From: Saccharopolyspora sp. SCSIO 74807
Lineage (GTDB): Bacteria > Actinomycetota > Actinomycetes > Mycobacteriales > Pseudonocardiaceae
Direction: 5' to 3'
Assembly (NCBI RefSeq): GCF_037023755.1
Contig: NZ_CP146100.1
Location: forward strand, 4,867,501 to 4,931,500
Length of the DNA stretch: 64,000 nucleotides
The position numbers and the translations under genes are program-made. Of the stretch, positions 1 to 7,780 are shown one piece after another (within the stretch, counting starts at the first letter, position 1; each line of letters opens with the position of its first letter). The notes below the pieces were generated by a model, which was not told the DNA's origin, made no database searches, and was given only the letters and a program-made list of their open reading frames with translations.

Positions 1-2631
1 ACGGGCCGAAAGCAGATCGTGCGAACGCTTCTGCACCGGCAACCCGCAGCGCGCGAACTCCTCGATCAACACCCGCGACTGCGCATCCGTGCGATACAGC
101 ACCGCGATGTCACCGAAGCCCACACCACCATGCCCATCACCGGCGACCCGGCCGCTGTCGAGCGAATGGAACGACGAACCACCCAGCAACTCATCGACCG
201 CGCGCGCCACGAACGCCGCCTCCGCACGCTCATCCGCAGCCTCGTGCCGCACCACCCGATGCGCCGCCCGCTGCCCGGCCGCGTGCAACTCGCGGCCCGG
301 AACCAGCGTCGAAGGCCCGATACCGCGCAACGCCGCATCCACGATGTGCGCCCCGGAGCGGTAATTCCGCGTCAACGACAACACCGGAGCGGCCGGATGA
401 TCCTGCTCGAAACGCAGGAAGAACCCCACGTCCGCGCCCCGGAACGAATAGATCGCCTGATCCGGATCACCGATCGCGGTCAGATTCGCCTCCGCCGGGG
501 CCAACGCCTGCAACAACCGGTACTGCGCATCGTCGACGTCCTGGTACTCGTCGACCGTGATCCAGCGGAACCGCTCGCGGTACGACTCGGCCAGGTCCGG
601 ATCCTGCTCCAGCAGCCACACCGGAAGCGCCACCAGATCGTCGAAATCCACCAGGTCCAGCTCCCGCAGCCGCCGCCGATACCGCTCGGCGACCGCGACG
701 AGTTCGGAGCTCCCGAGCTGCTCGGAAGCCCCAGCCTGCTCGTAGTCCTCAGCCTGCGCCGAGTCCGCCTCGCCGCAGCGGCGCAGCCGCGACAACTTCG
801 CCAACTTCGCCCGCGCGCCACGCTCATCACCGGTGACCTCGGCCAGCACCGCCACCCGCCGATCGGCATCGGCCACCGAGAACTCCGCCGGCAACCCGAC
901 CCGCTCGTGCTGCTCCCGCAACACCTGCAAACCGAACGAATGGAACGTGCCCACGGTCATCTCACCCGCAGCGGCACCGATCAGGCCGTGCAGCCGCTCA
1001 CTCAGCTCCTGCGCCGCGCGCCGCGTGAACGTGATCGCCAAGCACTCCCTGGCAGGCACCTCCCGCTCCAGCACCAGGTGCGCCAGCCGGTGCGTCACCG
1101 TGCGCGTCTTGCCCGTACCCGGCCCCGCCACGATCAACAACGGACCCGACGGCACCGCCGCAGCCGCCCGCTGATCCGGATCCAGCCCGGCCAGCACACC
1201 CGAATCCGCGACATCCTCGACCGGCACCGACACCTCGCGCGGCGAAACCCGCTCAACCGCGGCATCACCAGCCGGAGACTCCGGCACCGCAGCAGGCCCC
1301 GGCACCGCGGAACGTTCGGAATCAGCCGGTGGGGCAGGGGAGAGCGACTCGTCGTCGAACAACGCGAACGCACCCGCATTCCGCACCCGAGACAACTCCG
1401 CCGGATCGAACACCCGGATCGTGCCGTACTCGCCGTCGAAACCCGCCTCGCGCACCACCGCGCCGCGCCGCAACCGCTCGACCGCCTCGGCAACCGCGGG
1501 ATCACTGCGCCGCAGCTCCTCGACCGGCACATCCTGCAAGATCGACAACTCCGGGCCGTGCGCGGCCGTCAACGCACTCACCGCATCGAAGACCTTCTTG
1601 CTCTTCGGCCCCACGCCCCGGACCTCGCCGACGATCTCCGGCAACGGGATCAAACTGCGAAAACCCGCCGCACCATCCGGGCGCACACCCGCATCCCGAT
1701 CCGCCAGCGCATCCACCCGGTGCAGCACCCCGACCGTCAACGGCTTCCCGCACCCCGGGCACCGGCCGTCATGAGCACGGGTGTCGGACGGATCCATCCG
1801 CACCGAACACTTCCGATGCCCGTCCAGGTGGTACTTGCCCTCCTCCGGGAAGAACTCCACCGTGCCCTCGAAACCACGACGCGTCTCCAGCGCGCGCTTG
1901 ACCGCGAAGTAGTCCAGCTCGGTGTCGAAGGCCGTCGCCTCCCGCCCCAGCATCGGCGGCGAATGCGCATCCGAATGGCTCACCAGCGTGTAACCGTCCA
2001 AACCGGACACCCGCCAGTTCATCTCCGGATCGCTGGAAAGCCCCGTCTCCAACGCGAAGATGTGCCCCGACAGATCCCGGTAAGCCTCCTCGATCGAATC
2101 GAACCCCGCCTTCGACCCCAGCACCGCGAACCACGGCGTCCACACGTGCGCAGGAACCAGATAACCGCCGCTTTCCAGCGTGATCTCCAGCAAGTCCCGC
2201 GAATCCAGCCCCAGGATCGGCCGCCCGTCCGAAGCCAGGTTCCCGATCCTGCCCAACCGGCGCGTGAACTCCTCCGCCGCCGCGAAGTCCGGCACGTAGC
2301 ACAGGTGGTGCACCTTGCGCGTGCGCTCGCCGTACTTGTAGATCGTCGAGATCTCCACCGACAGCATGAACCGCACCTCACCGGTGCAGTTCGGCGGCAT
2401 CCCAGCCGACATCTCCCGATCGCGCTCCGGACGCAACCGCAGCAACCCCGGCTCGGCCTCCTCGAGCACCTCCCGCAGATGCGCGAACCACGCCGGGTGC
2501 GTGAAATCCCCGGTACCCGCCAACGTGATGCCCTTGCGCCTGGCCCACCACGTCAAATGCTCGATGTCGCAGTCCTTGCTGCACGCGCGGGAGTATTTGG
2601 AATGGATGTGCAGGTCGGCATGAAAACGCAC
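1..2631 (-). CDS. PHP-domain / UvrD-type helicase fusion protein, 3' end beyond window
   Basis: Continuous minus-strand frame of 877 codons with no stop before the left edge. The GTG start gives an N-terminus R-F-H-A-D-L-H-I-H-S, the metal-binding opening of PHP phosphoesterases of the EndoQ/TIGR00375 type. A Cys-rich zinc-finger-like stretch (C...H.GRCPGC) lies near residues 272-297. From about residue 490 it becomes a superfamily 1 helicase: Walker A GPGTGKT near 501-508, Walker B/motif II DEYQD near 693, and later GDPDQAIYSFRGAD (motif III) and LTRNYRS (motif IV). Such fusions are annotated as UvrD helicases in actinobacteria. A role in nicking damaged DNA and unwinding from the nick is inferred from the two domains. 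The C-terminal helicase motifs lie outside the window. Confidence 0.9.
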   Translation of the reverse strand, partial: MRFHADLHIHSKYSRACSKDCDIEHLTWWARRKGITLAGTGDFTHPAWFAHLREVLEEAEPGLLRLRPERDREMSAGMPPNCTGEVRFMLSVEISTIYKYGERTRKVHHLCYVPDFAAAEEFTRRLGRIGNLASDGRPILGLDSRDLLEITLESGGYLVPAHVWTPWFAVLGSKAGFDSIEEAYRDLSGHIFALETGLSSDPEMNWRVSGLDGYTLVSHSDAHSPPMLGREATAFDTELDYFAVKRALETRRGFEGTVEFFPEEGKYHLDGHRKCSVRMDPSDTRAHDGRCPGCGKPLTVGVLHRVDALADRDAGVRPDGAAGFRSLIPLPEIVGEVRGVGPKSKKVFDAVSALTAAHGPELSILQDVPVEELRRSDPAVAEAVERLRRGAVVREAGFDGEYGTIRVFDPAELSRVRNAGAFALFDDESLSPAPPADSERSAVPGPAAVPESPAGDAAVERVSPREVSVPVEDVADSGVLAGLDPDQRAAAAVPSGPLLIVAGPGTGKTRTVTHRLAHLVLEREVPARECLAITFTRRAAQELSERLHGLIGAAAGEMTVGTFHSFGLQVLREQHERVGLPAEFSVADADRRVAVLAEVTGDERGARAKLAKLSRLRRCGEADSAQAEDYEQAGASEQLGSSELVAVAERYRRRLRELDLVDFDDLVALPVWLLEQDPDLAESYRERFRWITVDEYQDVDDAQYRLLQALAPAEANLTAIGDPDQAIYSFRGADVGFFLRFEQDHPAAPVLSLTRNYRSGAHIVDAALRGIGPSTLVPGRELHAAGQRAAHRVVRHEAADERAEAAFVARAVDELLGGSSFHSLDSGRVAGDGHGGVGFGDIAVLYRTDAQSRVLIEEFARCGLPVQKRSHDLLSAR

Positions 2632-2786
2632 CCGGCGATCTTGCCAGCCCCGCGATCACGCCGACCGCAGGGGGAGCCCGCCACCGGCCCCGCCGCAACC
2701 GCCGGCACCGGACATTGACTTCAAGCGCACTCGAAATCCGAACATGAACCCAGCCCGACCTCCCGACACCACCCCGAGGTGCGCGA

Positions 2787-3881
2787 ATGATCCCCTACAC
2801 CGACGCGATGCACGAAGCGCTCGACCGCCTCGACGGCCTCGGCCCCGAGATCGGCGAAGCCGAACTGGTCAATCACGGCCCGATGGCCGCCGAAGCCCTG
2901 GCCGCACTCGGCCACGGCGCCGAAGTCGGCACCTGGGTGCAGACCTGGCGCGCATCGCGACCCTTCCACCAAGCACCCCCGGTCACCTTCGACCTCGACG
3001 GCAACGACGAAACCTCCTGGCGCCCCGCACTCGGCGACCGCAACAAGCTGGGGGACTGGGAAGGGCTGTTCCACCGCGAACTCACCGAAGCACCCTGGCA
3101 GGACGTGCTCGCACGCTGGTGGCCCCGACTCCTTCCCGGCCTGTTCACCCGCGTCACCCACGGACTCATCCGCACCGCCCACGCAGTGCGCAGCCTGGCC
3201 AGCACCACCGGAACCGGCCAGACCCAGCTGACCGAACTGGCCCGCGCACTGGCCATGTGGGCATCCCGGTTCACCGCACTGCCCGGCACCGCCCGGCTGG
3301 GCGGCCACTCCGACGTCGCCACCGCCGTCGCCGCACTACCGCGCACCTGGCTCGAACCCGACGACCGGACACCCTGGACCGACGCCACCCGCGACCGGCT
3401 GCAACACCCCGACGCACTACCCGGCTACCTGCCCGCGCTGAGCGCACTGCACACCGGCGACCCGCACCGGCTGATCACCGAAATGACCACCGAATTCGCC
3501 GGGATCTACCAAGCCCACCCAGAAGTCATGCCTATCCCGCTGGTGCACGCCGTGACCGCGCCCGCCGCCGTGCGGCTCGTCCTGCCGCACCTTCCCGCCG
3601 ACCACCACCCGGCCACCGTCGAAGCGCTGTGGCAGGCCAACGTCGCCATGCTCCTCGCCTTCACCATCGACCGGCGCGGCGAGGACACCGCGCTGAACAC
3701 CGCCATCGACAGCGATCCACCACCCTTGGACGAACTCATCGCCCGCGCCGTCGAGCACGGCGACGACCACGTCATCAAGTTCACCGAAGCCGCCGCCCGC
3801 GAACACGCACTGCGGCCCGACCCGCGCTACCCGGCCGCCGTGCACGCCGCCCAACAGCGCATACCCCGCCTCAACCGCTGA
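2787..3881 (+). CDS. Questin oxidase-like protein (DUF4243)
   Basis: 364 residues. Features of the questin oxidase/DUF4243 family are visible: an N-terminal NHGPMAAEAL segment, then LPGLFTRVTHGLIRTAHAVRSL and a late HAVTAPAAVRLVLPHLP helix. Fungal relatives perform Baeyer-Villiger-type ring opening; the bacterial members have no established substrate, so the function here is open. A GAGGTG ribosome site lies 5-10 bases before the ATG. The gene is monocistronic as far as I can see. Its plus strand is strongly C+A-rich, like its neighbours. Confidence 0.75.
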   Translation: MIPYTDAMHEALDRLDGLGPEIGEAELVNHGPMAAEALAALGHGAEVGTWVQTWRASRPFHQAPPVTFDLDGNDETSWRPALGDRNKLGDWEGLFHRELTEAPWQDVLARWWPRLLPGLFTRVTHGLIRTAHAVRSLASTTGTGQTQLTELARALAMWASRFTALPGTARLGGHSDVATAVAALPRTWLEPDDRTPWTDATRDRLQHPDALPGYLPALSALHTGDPHRLITEMTTEFAGIYQAHPEVMPIPLVHAVTAPAAVRLVLPHLPADHHPATVEALWQANVAMLLAFTIDRRGEDTALNTAIDSDPPPLDELIARAVEHGDDHVIKFTEAAAREHALRPDPRYPAAVHAAQQRIPRLNR

Positions 3882-3971
3882 ACCGAACCGGCGACCGCGA
3901 TTCGCCACGACCGGCCGCAAAGCAACAAAAAGGAAGTGTGACTGCCCTCTGCCGAGACCTACGGTGTGGCC

Positions 3972-4327
3972 ATGTACCTGGAAAACCTGGTCACCGACGC
4001 CGTCGATCCGCAGCGGCTCGGCCGGTTCTGGGAGGCGGTGATCGGCGGTCAGCGGCTCACCGACGAGCCCGACTGCTTCGAAACCCAGCTCGCCGTCGAG
4101 GACGGGCCGGTGCTCGACCTGTGCTTCCAGCGCGTCCCCGAACCGCCATGCAGCCGCCCCGGCTGCACATCGACATCCGACTCGAAACCGCAGACGACCC
4201 CGACGAACTCGCGGCAGAAATCGCCGAACGCGGCGGCCGCGAATTCCGCCCCGCTCGGGGAGAACTACCGTGGCGCATCCACACCGACCCGTCTGGCAAC
4301 GAGTTCTGCTTGCTACCGGCCCGGTAA
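3972..4327 (+). pseudogene. VOC/glyoxalase-like protein, frameshifted
   Basis: The N-terminal half (M-Y-L-E-N-L-V-T-D-A-V-D-P to DLCFQRVPEP) reads in one frame. The C-terminal half (PRLHIDIRLETADDP to DPSGNEFCLLPAR, stop at 4327) reads in another. Together they give one VOC (glyoxalase/bleomycin-resistance fold) protein of about 118 residues, joined near 4140-4150 by a single-base deletion. VOC proteins bind a metal and small molecules; this copy is probably inactive unless the shift is a sequencing error. An in-frame GTG lies two codons upstream at 3966. Confidence 0.7.
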
Positions 4328-4466
4328 CAAGCAGAAGCTGCTGATCACCGAGCTCGCCCGCACTGCTCGGCCGAATCGCACCAGCCCGCGCACGCCATGC
4401 TCTGGACCGGATCACCGTGACCACAACCGGCACCTGGATATCTTCGCCACCGAAGCTGATACTGGC
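4324..4466 (+). repeat. Degenerate copy of the thrS 5' region
   Basis: 4324-4405 matches 5026-5110 with many substitutions (shared blocks such as CTGATCACCGA and CACCAGCCCGCGCAC). It then continues directly into a copy of the first codons of the synthetase gene: 4406-4466 encodes PDHRDHNRHLDIF, against PDHRDLNRHLDIF at 5281. The leader peptide, terminator and start codon present in the intact copy are missing. It is probably a decayed tandem duplicate. Confidence 0.7.
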
Positions 4467-4499
4467 CGTTCACCAGGCACAGACGAGGAGTACGGGCAA

Positions 4500-5009
4500 G
4501 TGACCAGCGACAACCGCATCGGGCCGCCCAAGACAGGCAGTGAACGCGACACGCTGCGGGCGTTCCTCGACTACCACCGTGCCACCCTCGGGATGAAGTG
4601 CGACGGGCTCACCGATGAGGAACTGCGGCAGCAGTCGATGCCACCATCGACGCTTTCGCTGCTCAGCTTGGTGCGCCACATGGCGGAGGTCGAGCGCGCG
4701 TGGTTCCGCCGAGTGTTCGACGACAACAACGCGCCGATGGTTTGGAGCACCGAGATCGACTTCCAGGCGGCCTACGACGCCAGTGAGTCGACCAGGCACG
4801 AGGCGTTCTCGGCCTGGGAAGCCGAGGTCGAGAACTCACGCCGCATCGAGCGCGAGGCGGCGTCCCTGGACGATGCCGGATATCAGCCGAGATGGGGCGA
4901 GAACGTCTCGCTGCGGATGGTGCTGGTGCACGTGCTCCTGGAGTACGGCCGCCACAACGGCCACGCGGATCTTCTGCGCGAGGGCGTGGACGGGCGCGTG
5001 GGCGCCTGA
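4500..5009 (+). CDS. DinB-like protein (DUF664 family)
   Basis: 169 residues from a GTG with GAGGAG 9 bases upstream. The pattern of helices and His residues fits DUF664/DinB four-helix metalloproteins: LRAFLDYHRATLGMKCDGLTDEELRQ, then SLLSLVRHMAEVERAWFRR, and late LVHVLLEYGRHNGHADLLRE. The three His that usually bind a metal (in VRHMAEVE, and in LLEYGRHNGHAD) are present. These proteins are thought to act as thiol-linked (mycothiol or bacillithiol) transferases, or are uncharacterised. The gene lies between the degenerate and the intact thrS leader copies. Confidence 0.85.
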   Translation: MTSDNRIGPPKTGSERDTLRAFLDYHRATLGMKCDGLTDEELRQQSMPPSTLSLLSLVRHMAEVERAWFRRVFDDNNAPMVWSTEIDFQAAYDASESTRHEAFSAWEAEVENSRRIEREAASLDDAGYQPRWGENVSLRMVLVHVLLEYGRHNGHADLLREGVDGRVGA

Positions 5010-5103
5010 GCAAGAACGGCCCTTGGCCGGTAACAGGCCGAAACCACTGATCACCGACCCTCCACGCACTGCCGAGCGCCACCAGCCCGCGCACAACATG
5101 CTC

Positions 5104-5109
5104 TACACT
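5104..5109 (+). promoter_or_regulatory. Putative -10 element for the thrS leader transcript
   Basis: TACACT matches the actinobacterial TANNNT -10 pattern. It lies exactly 6 bases before the leader ATG at 5116, the geometry of a leaderless transcript. No convincing -35 is seen. The degenerate upstream copy has lost this hexamer. Confidence 0.5.
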
Positions 5110-5115
5110 GCCCAC

Positions 5116-5163
5116 ATGCGACTTGCCCAGCACACGACCACGCCGGATCCACTCCGGCGCTGA
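5116..5163 (+). CDS. Threonine-rich leader peptide of a thrS attenuator
   Basis: A 15-residue ORF, MRLAQHTTTPDPLRR, with three consecutive Thr codons (ACG ACC ACG, 5134-5142). It ends 99 bases before the start of a threonyl-tRNA synthetase gene. An alternative in-frame ATG at 5098 would add MLYTAH. ATGCGACTTG (5116-5125) can pair with CGAGTCGCAT (5164-5173). CTCCGG (5152-5157), inside the last codons, can pair with CCGGAG (5192-5197), which is half of the terminator stem. A ribosome stalled on the Thr codons leaves 5152-5157 free to form the antiterminator; a ribosome reaching the stop covers it. No Shine-Dalgarno is visible, consistent with a leaderless start. Confidence 0.7.
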   Translation: MRLAQHTTTPDPLRR

Positions 5164-5186
5164 CGAGTCGCATCGACAACGACAAC

Positions 5187-5213
5187 GAGCCCCGGAGCTG
5201 TGCTCCGGGGCTC
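5187..5213 (+). terminator. Attenuator terminator before thrS
   Basis: Perfect 11-bp stem GAGCCCCGGAG / CTCCGGGGCTC with a 5-base CTGTG loop. There is no U tract, which is common in high-GC genomes. Its left arm overlaps the predicted antiterminator partner at 5192-5197. Confidence 0.75.
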
Positions 5214-5262
5214 CGTCATATCCCGGTTCACGACTCCGGGTACTCCGAACCAGGAGACCTCC

Positions 5263-6528
5263 GTGAACCAGCAAGACGCCGCACCGGATCACCGCGACCT
5301 CAACCGGCACCTGGACATCTTCACCACCGACCCGGAAATCGGCGCCGGACTCCCGTTGTGGCTTCCCAACGGCTCGGCCATCCGGGACGAACTCGAACGC
5401 CTCGCCCGCGACATCGCACAAGCGGACGGATGCCAAGGCGTCCACTCACCGGTCCTGGCCAAACGCTCCTTGTTCGAGAGGTCCGGACACTGGGGAAAGT
5501 TCGCCGACGACATGTTCCCGCCGATGCGCGTCGGCGGCGACGAACTCGTGCTGCGACCGGCGAACTGCCCCCACCACGCGCTCATCTACGCCGCCTCCCG
5601 GCACTCCTACCGGCAGCTACCGATCCGGTACAACGAACTCGCCCCGATGTTCCGCGCCGAACGAACCGGCGTGCTGTCCGGACTCGGCCGGGTGCGCCAG
5701 ATCAACCTCGACGACACCCACGTCTTCTGCCGCCCCGACCAAGTCGCGGCCGAAGCAGCCCGCGCGCTGCGATCCGCGCTGCGCGCCCAAGAAATCATGG
5801 GACTGCGAGTCGACTACGTGCGCCTGTCCCGGCGAGACGCCACCCCGGCGTTCCTCGGCGAAACCGAGCAATGGCAGCACGCCGAGCAATCGCTGCGCGA
5901 AGCCGCCCACGCGGTCGACCTCCCCAGCCACGGCCTCGACCTGATCGAGGTCGAAGGCGAAGCGGCCTTCTACGGCCCGAAACTCGACCTGCAAGTCCGC
6001 AACGGACACGGACACGACGACACCATCGCCACCGTGCAGCTCGACTTCAACCAGCCCGGCCGCTTCGACCTCACCTACGACGCCGCAGACGGATCGCGAC
6101 AACCAGTCCTGATGATCCACCGCGGCACCGTCGGCTCCATGGAACGCGTGGTCGCCGCACTGCTGGAACGCCACCAGGGCCGGCTGCCGCTGTGGCTGGC
6201 TCCGGTGCAGGCATGCGTCATGCCGGTAGGACCCGCCCAGGACAGCGCCGCCCGAGAACTGGTCGACGCCCTCACCGCGGCCGGACTCCGCCCCCGCCTG
6301 GAACCCGAAGGATCACTAGGAGCGCGCATCCGCGCCAGCAGGCAACGCCGCGACAGCGTCATGGCCGTGCTCGGCGCGACCGAAGCCGACCGCCACCAGG
6401 TCCAGGTCACCGACATCCGCTCCGGCTTCGACGGACCGGTCAGCCGGGACCGGTTCGTCGAAGCGCTCCGAAGCAGCCACCGCGACCGCACCCCGATCGT
6501 GAACTGGCCGCGACCGCAGGCTTCGTAA
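5263..6528 (+). CDS. thrS: Threonyl-tRNA synthetase, short form lacking TGS and editing domains
   Basis: 421 residues from a GTG with AGGAG 6 bases upstream. Housekeeping ThrRS is about 640-690 residues; here the TGS (N1) and editing (N2) domains are absent and the protein begins at the class II catalytic core. Motif 2 region (PMFRAERTGVLSGLGRVRQ) is near residues 128-146 and motif 3 (PVLMIHRGTVGSMERV) near 281-296. The three zinc ligands that select threonine in ThrRS are present: Cys102 (PANCPHH), His153 (DDTHVF) and His286 (MIHRG). An anticodon-binding domain follows from about 310. It should charge tRNA-Thr without proofreading Ser-tRNA. It is probably a conditional or resistance paralogue controlled by the upstream attenuator; the housekeeping gene is not in this window. 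Confidence 0.9.
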   Translation: MNQQDAAPDHRDLNRHLDIFTTDPEIGAGLPLWLPNGSAIRDELERLARDIAQADGCQGVHSPVLAKRSLFERSGHWGKFADDMFPPMRVGGDELVLRPANCPHHALIYAASRHSYRQLPIRYNELAPMFRAERTGVLSGLGRVRQINLDDTHVFCRPDQVAAEAARALRSALRAQEIMGLRVDYVRLSRRDATPAFLGETEQWQHAEQSLREAAHAVDLPSHGLDLIEVEGEAAFYGPKLDLQVRNGHGHDDTIATVQLDFNQPGRFDLTYDAADGSRQPVLMIHRGTVGSMERVVAALLERHQGRLPLWLAPVQACVMPVGPAQDSAARELVDALTAAGLRPRLEPEGSLGARIRASRQRRDSVMAVLGATEADRHQVQVTDIRSGFDGPVSRDRFVEALRSSHRDRTPIVNWPRPQAS

Positions 6529-6564
6529 CCCAGCCCCAAACTCGGTAACCCAGCCCCAAACTCG
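6525..6564 (+). repeat. Perfect 20-bp tandem duplication at the thrS stop codon
   Basis: GTAACCCAGCCCCAAACTCG occurs twice head to tail (6525-6544, 6545-6564). The first copy contains the TAA stop of thrS. It is probably a slippage duplication. Confidence 0.9.
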
Positions 6565-6640
6565 GACTCGGCGATGACCGGAACCCTCGATCACAGCCCC
6601 GCACGTCGCGGCCGGCCGTAACGACCGGAAACCCCGATCC

Positions 6641-7753
6641 TCACCACGACCAGCTGTAGGTGGGCTTGATCCGCGGATTCAACCCGAGCCGCACCGTGGA
6701 CGCGCAAATCCTCTCCTTGACGACCGCAGCCGCCTTCCCCGTCACGATCGTCGGCACCGGAACGTCCGACAGGCTCGCCTGCTGCCACAACGCCGCGTGC
6801 CGCCCCAAGCTGATGCACTGCCCGGTGAACTTGGGGCGCACCGGCCTCGGCACCGTCCCGTGGATCGAATGCAGCACCGTTTCCGCGGCATGTACGCCGA
6901 GCGGAATCGCCGCCTGGCAGCTCATCCGCAGCGGCGCAGCAGTGATCCGGGATGCGTCACCGGCACCCACCACAGCGCGGCTGCCGGTGCTGACCAACGA
7001 CCGGTCCACCCGTAGCGCGCCGTCGTGATCGGTGTCCAGGCCGCTGTCCCGAGCAAGCGGGGGAGCAACGAACATCGCCGCGACCACCGTCAGATCGCTG
7101 CCGAGGACGCGACCTCCCGCCAGCTCCACCTCCGACGCGCGAACCGCGTTCACCGCCGTGTTCTCCACGACCTCGACGCCGAGCCGCCCGAGGTGCGCGC
7201 GGAGGTAATCGCGCCCCTTGCCGCTGACGCTCGCCGCGAGCGGTTCGTCAGTGATCAGCCGCACCGCGTGCGCACCGGACTCGGCGAGCTCGGCCGCCAC
7301 CTCGACACCGGTCAACCCGCCACCGACGACGCTGATCGACGAACCGCCGGACAACGCCTGCAACCGCCGCCGCGCGTCGACCACGTCCTCCAGCTCGCCC
7401 ACGCCCACCGCGTGCTCCGCCGCCCCGGGAATGACCTCGAGCGGACTGCGGCTGCCGACCGCGTGGACGAGGTAGTCGAAATCGAGCACCCGCCCGCTGC
7501 CGAGCGTCACCGTGCGCTGCTCGGCGTCGATCGACTCCGCCGAATCCCGCACGAACGTCGTCGAACCGGGCAGCAACCGCGCCAACGGCAGCGTCGCGGC
7601 CCGGTTACCCGCCAGCAGCTGGTGCAGGCGGATCCGCTCGACGAACTCCGCACGGGGATTGACGATCGTGACCTGCGCACTGCTGCGAGCCAGCCGCTTG
7701 GCCGCGCTCACCCCCGCGTAGCCGGCTCCGATGATGACCACCTTCGCGCTCAT
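6641..7753 (-). CDS. FAD/NAD(P)-dependent oxidoreductase (NDH-2-like), ECF41 partner
   Basis: 370 residues; ATG preceded by GGAAGGAGC. The N-terminal Rossmann motif VVIIGAGYAGVSAAKRL binds FAD, a second dinucleotide motif (SVVGGGLTGVEVAAELAE, about residues 145-162) binds NAD(P)H, and VVGAGDASR near 260-270 is the C-terminal FAD contact. It resembles type II NADH dehydrogenase/AIF-like disulfide-independent reductases. It lies 27 bases downstream of the sigma gene on the same strand. ECF41 sigma factors typically control one neighbouring carboxymuconolactone decarboxylase, oxidoreductase or epimerase (COE) gene, so this is the likely target. Confidence 0.85.
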   Translation of the reverse strand: MSAKVVIIGAGYAGVSAAKRLARSSAQVTIVNPRAEFVERIRLHQLLAGNRAATLPLARLLPGSTTFVRDSAESIDAEQRTVTLGSGRVLDFDYLVHAVGSRSPLEVIPGAAEHAVGVGELEDVVDARRRLQALSGGSSISVVGGGLTGVEVAAELAESGAHAVRLITDEPLAASVSGKGRDYLRAHLGRLGVEVVENTAVNAVRASEVELAGGRVLGSDLTVVAAMFVAPPLARDSGLDTDHDGALRVDRSLVSTGSRAVVGAGDASRITAAPLRMSCQAAIPLGVHAAETVLHSIHGTVPRPVRPKFTGQCISLGRHAALWQQASLSDVPVPTIVTGKAAAVVKERICASTVRLGLNPRIKPTYSWSW

Positions 7754-7780
7754 GGTGCTCCTTCCCGGTCGATGGGGTCC

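Noticed and set aside
19-2718. Long plus-strand ORF of 899 codons, Arg/Pro/His-rich
   Set aside because: Antisense shadow of the PHP-UvrD gene; composition is that of reverse-frame high-GC DNA, and the minus strand gives clear motifs.
5098-5263. T-box riboswitch upstream of thrS
   Set aside because: No T-box sequence or stem I architecture is visible; the Thr-codon leader explains the terminator better.
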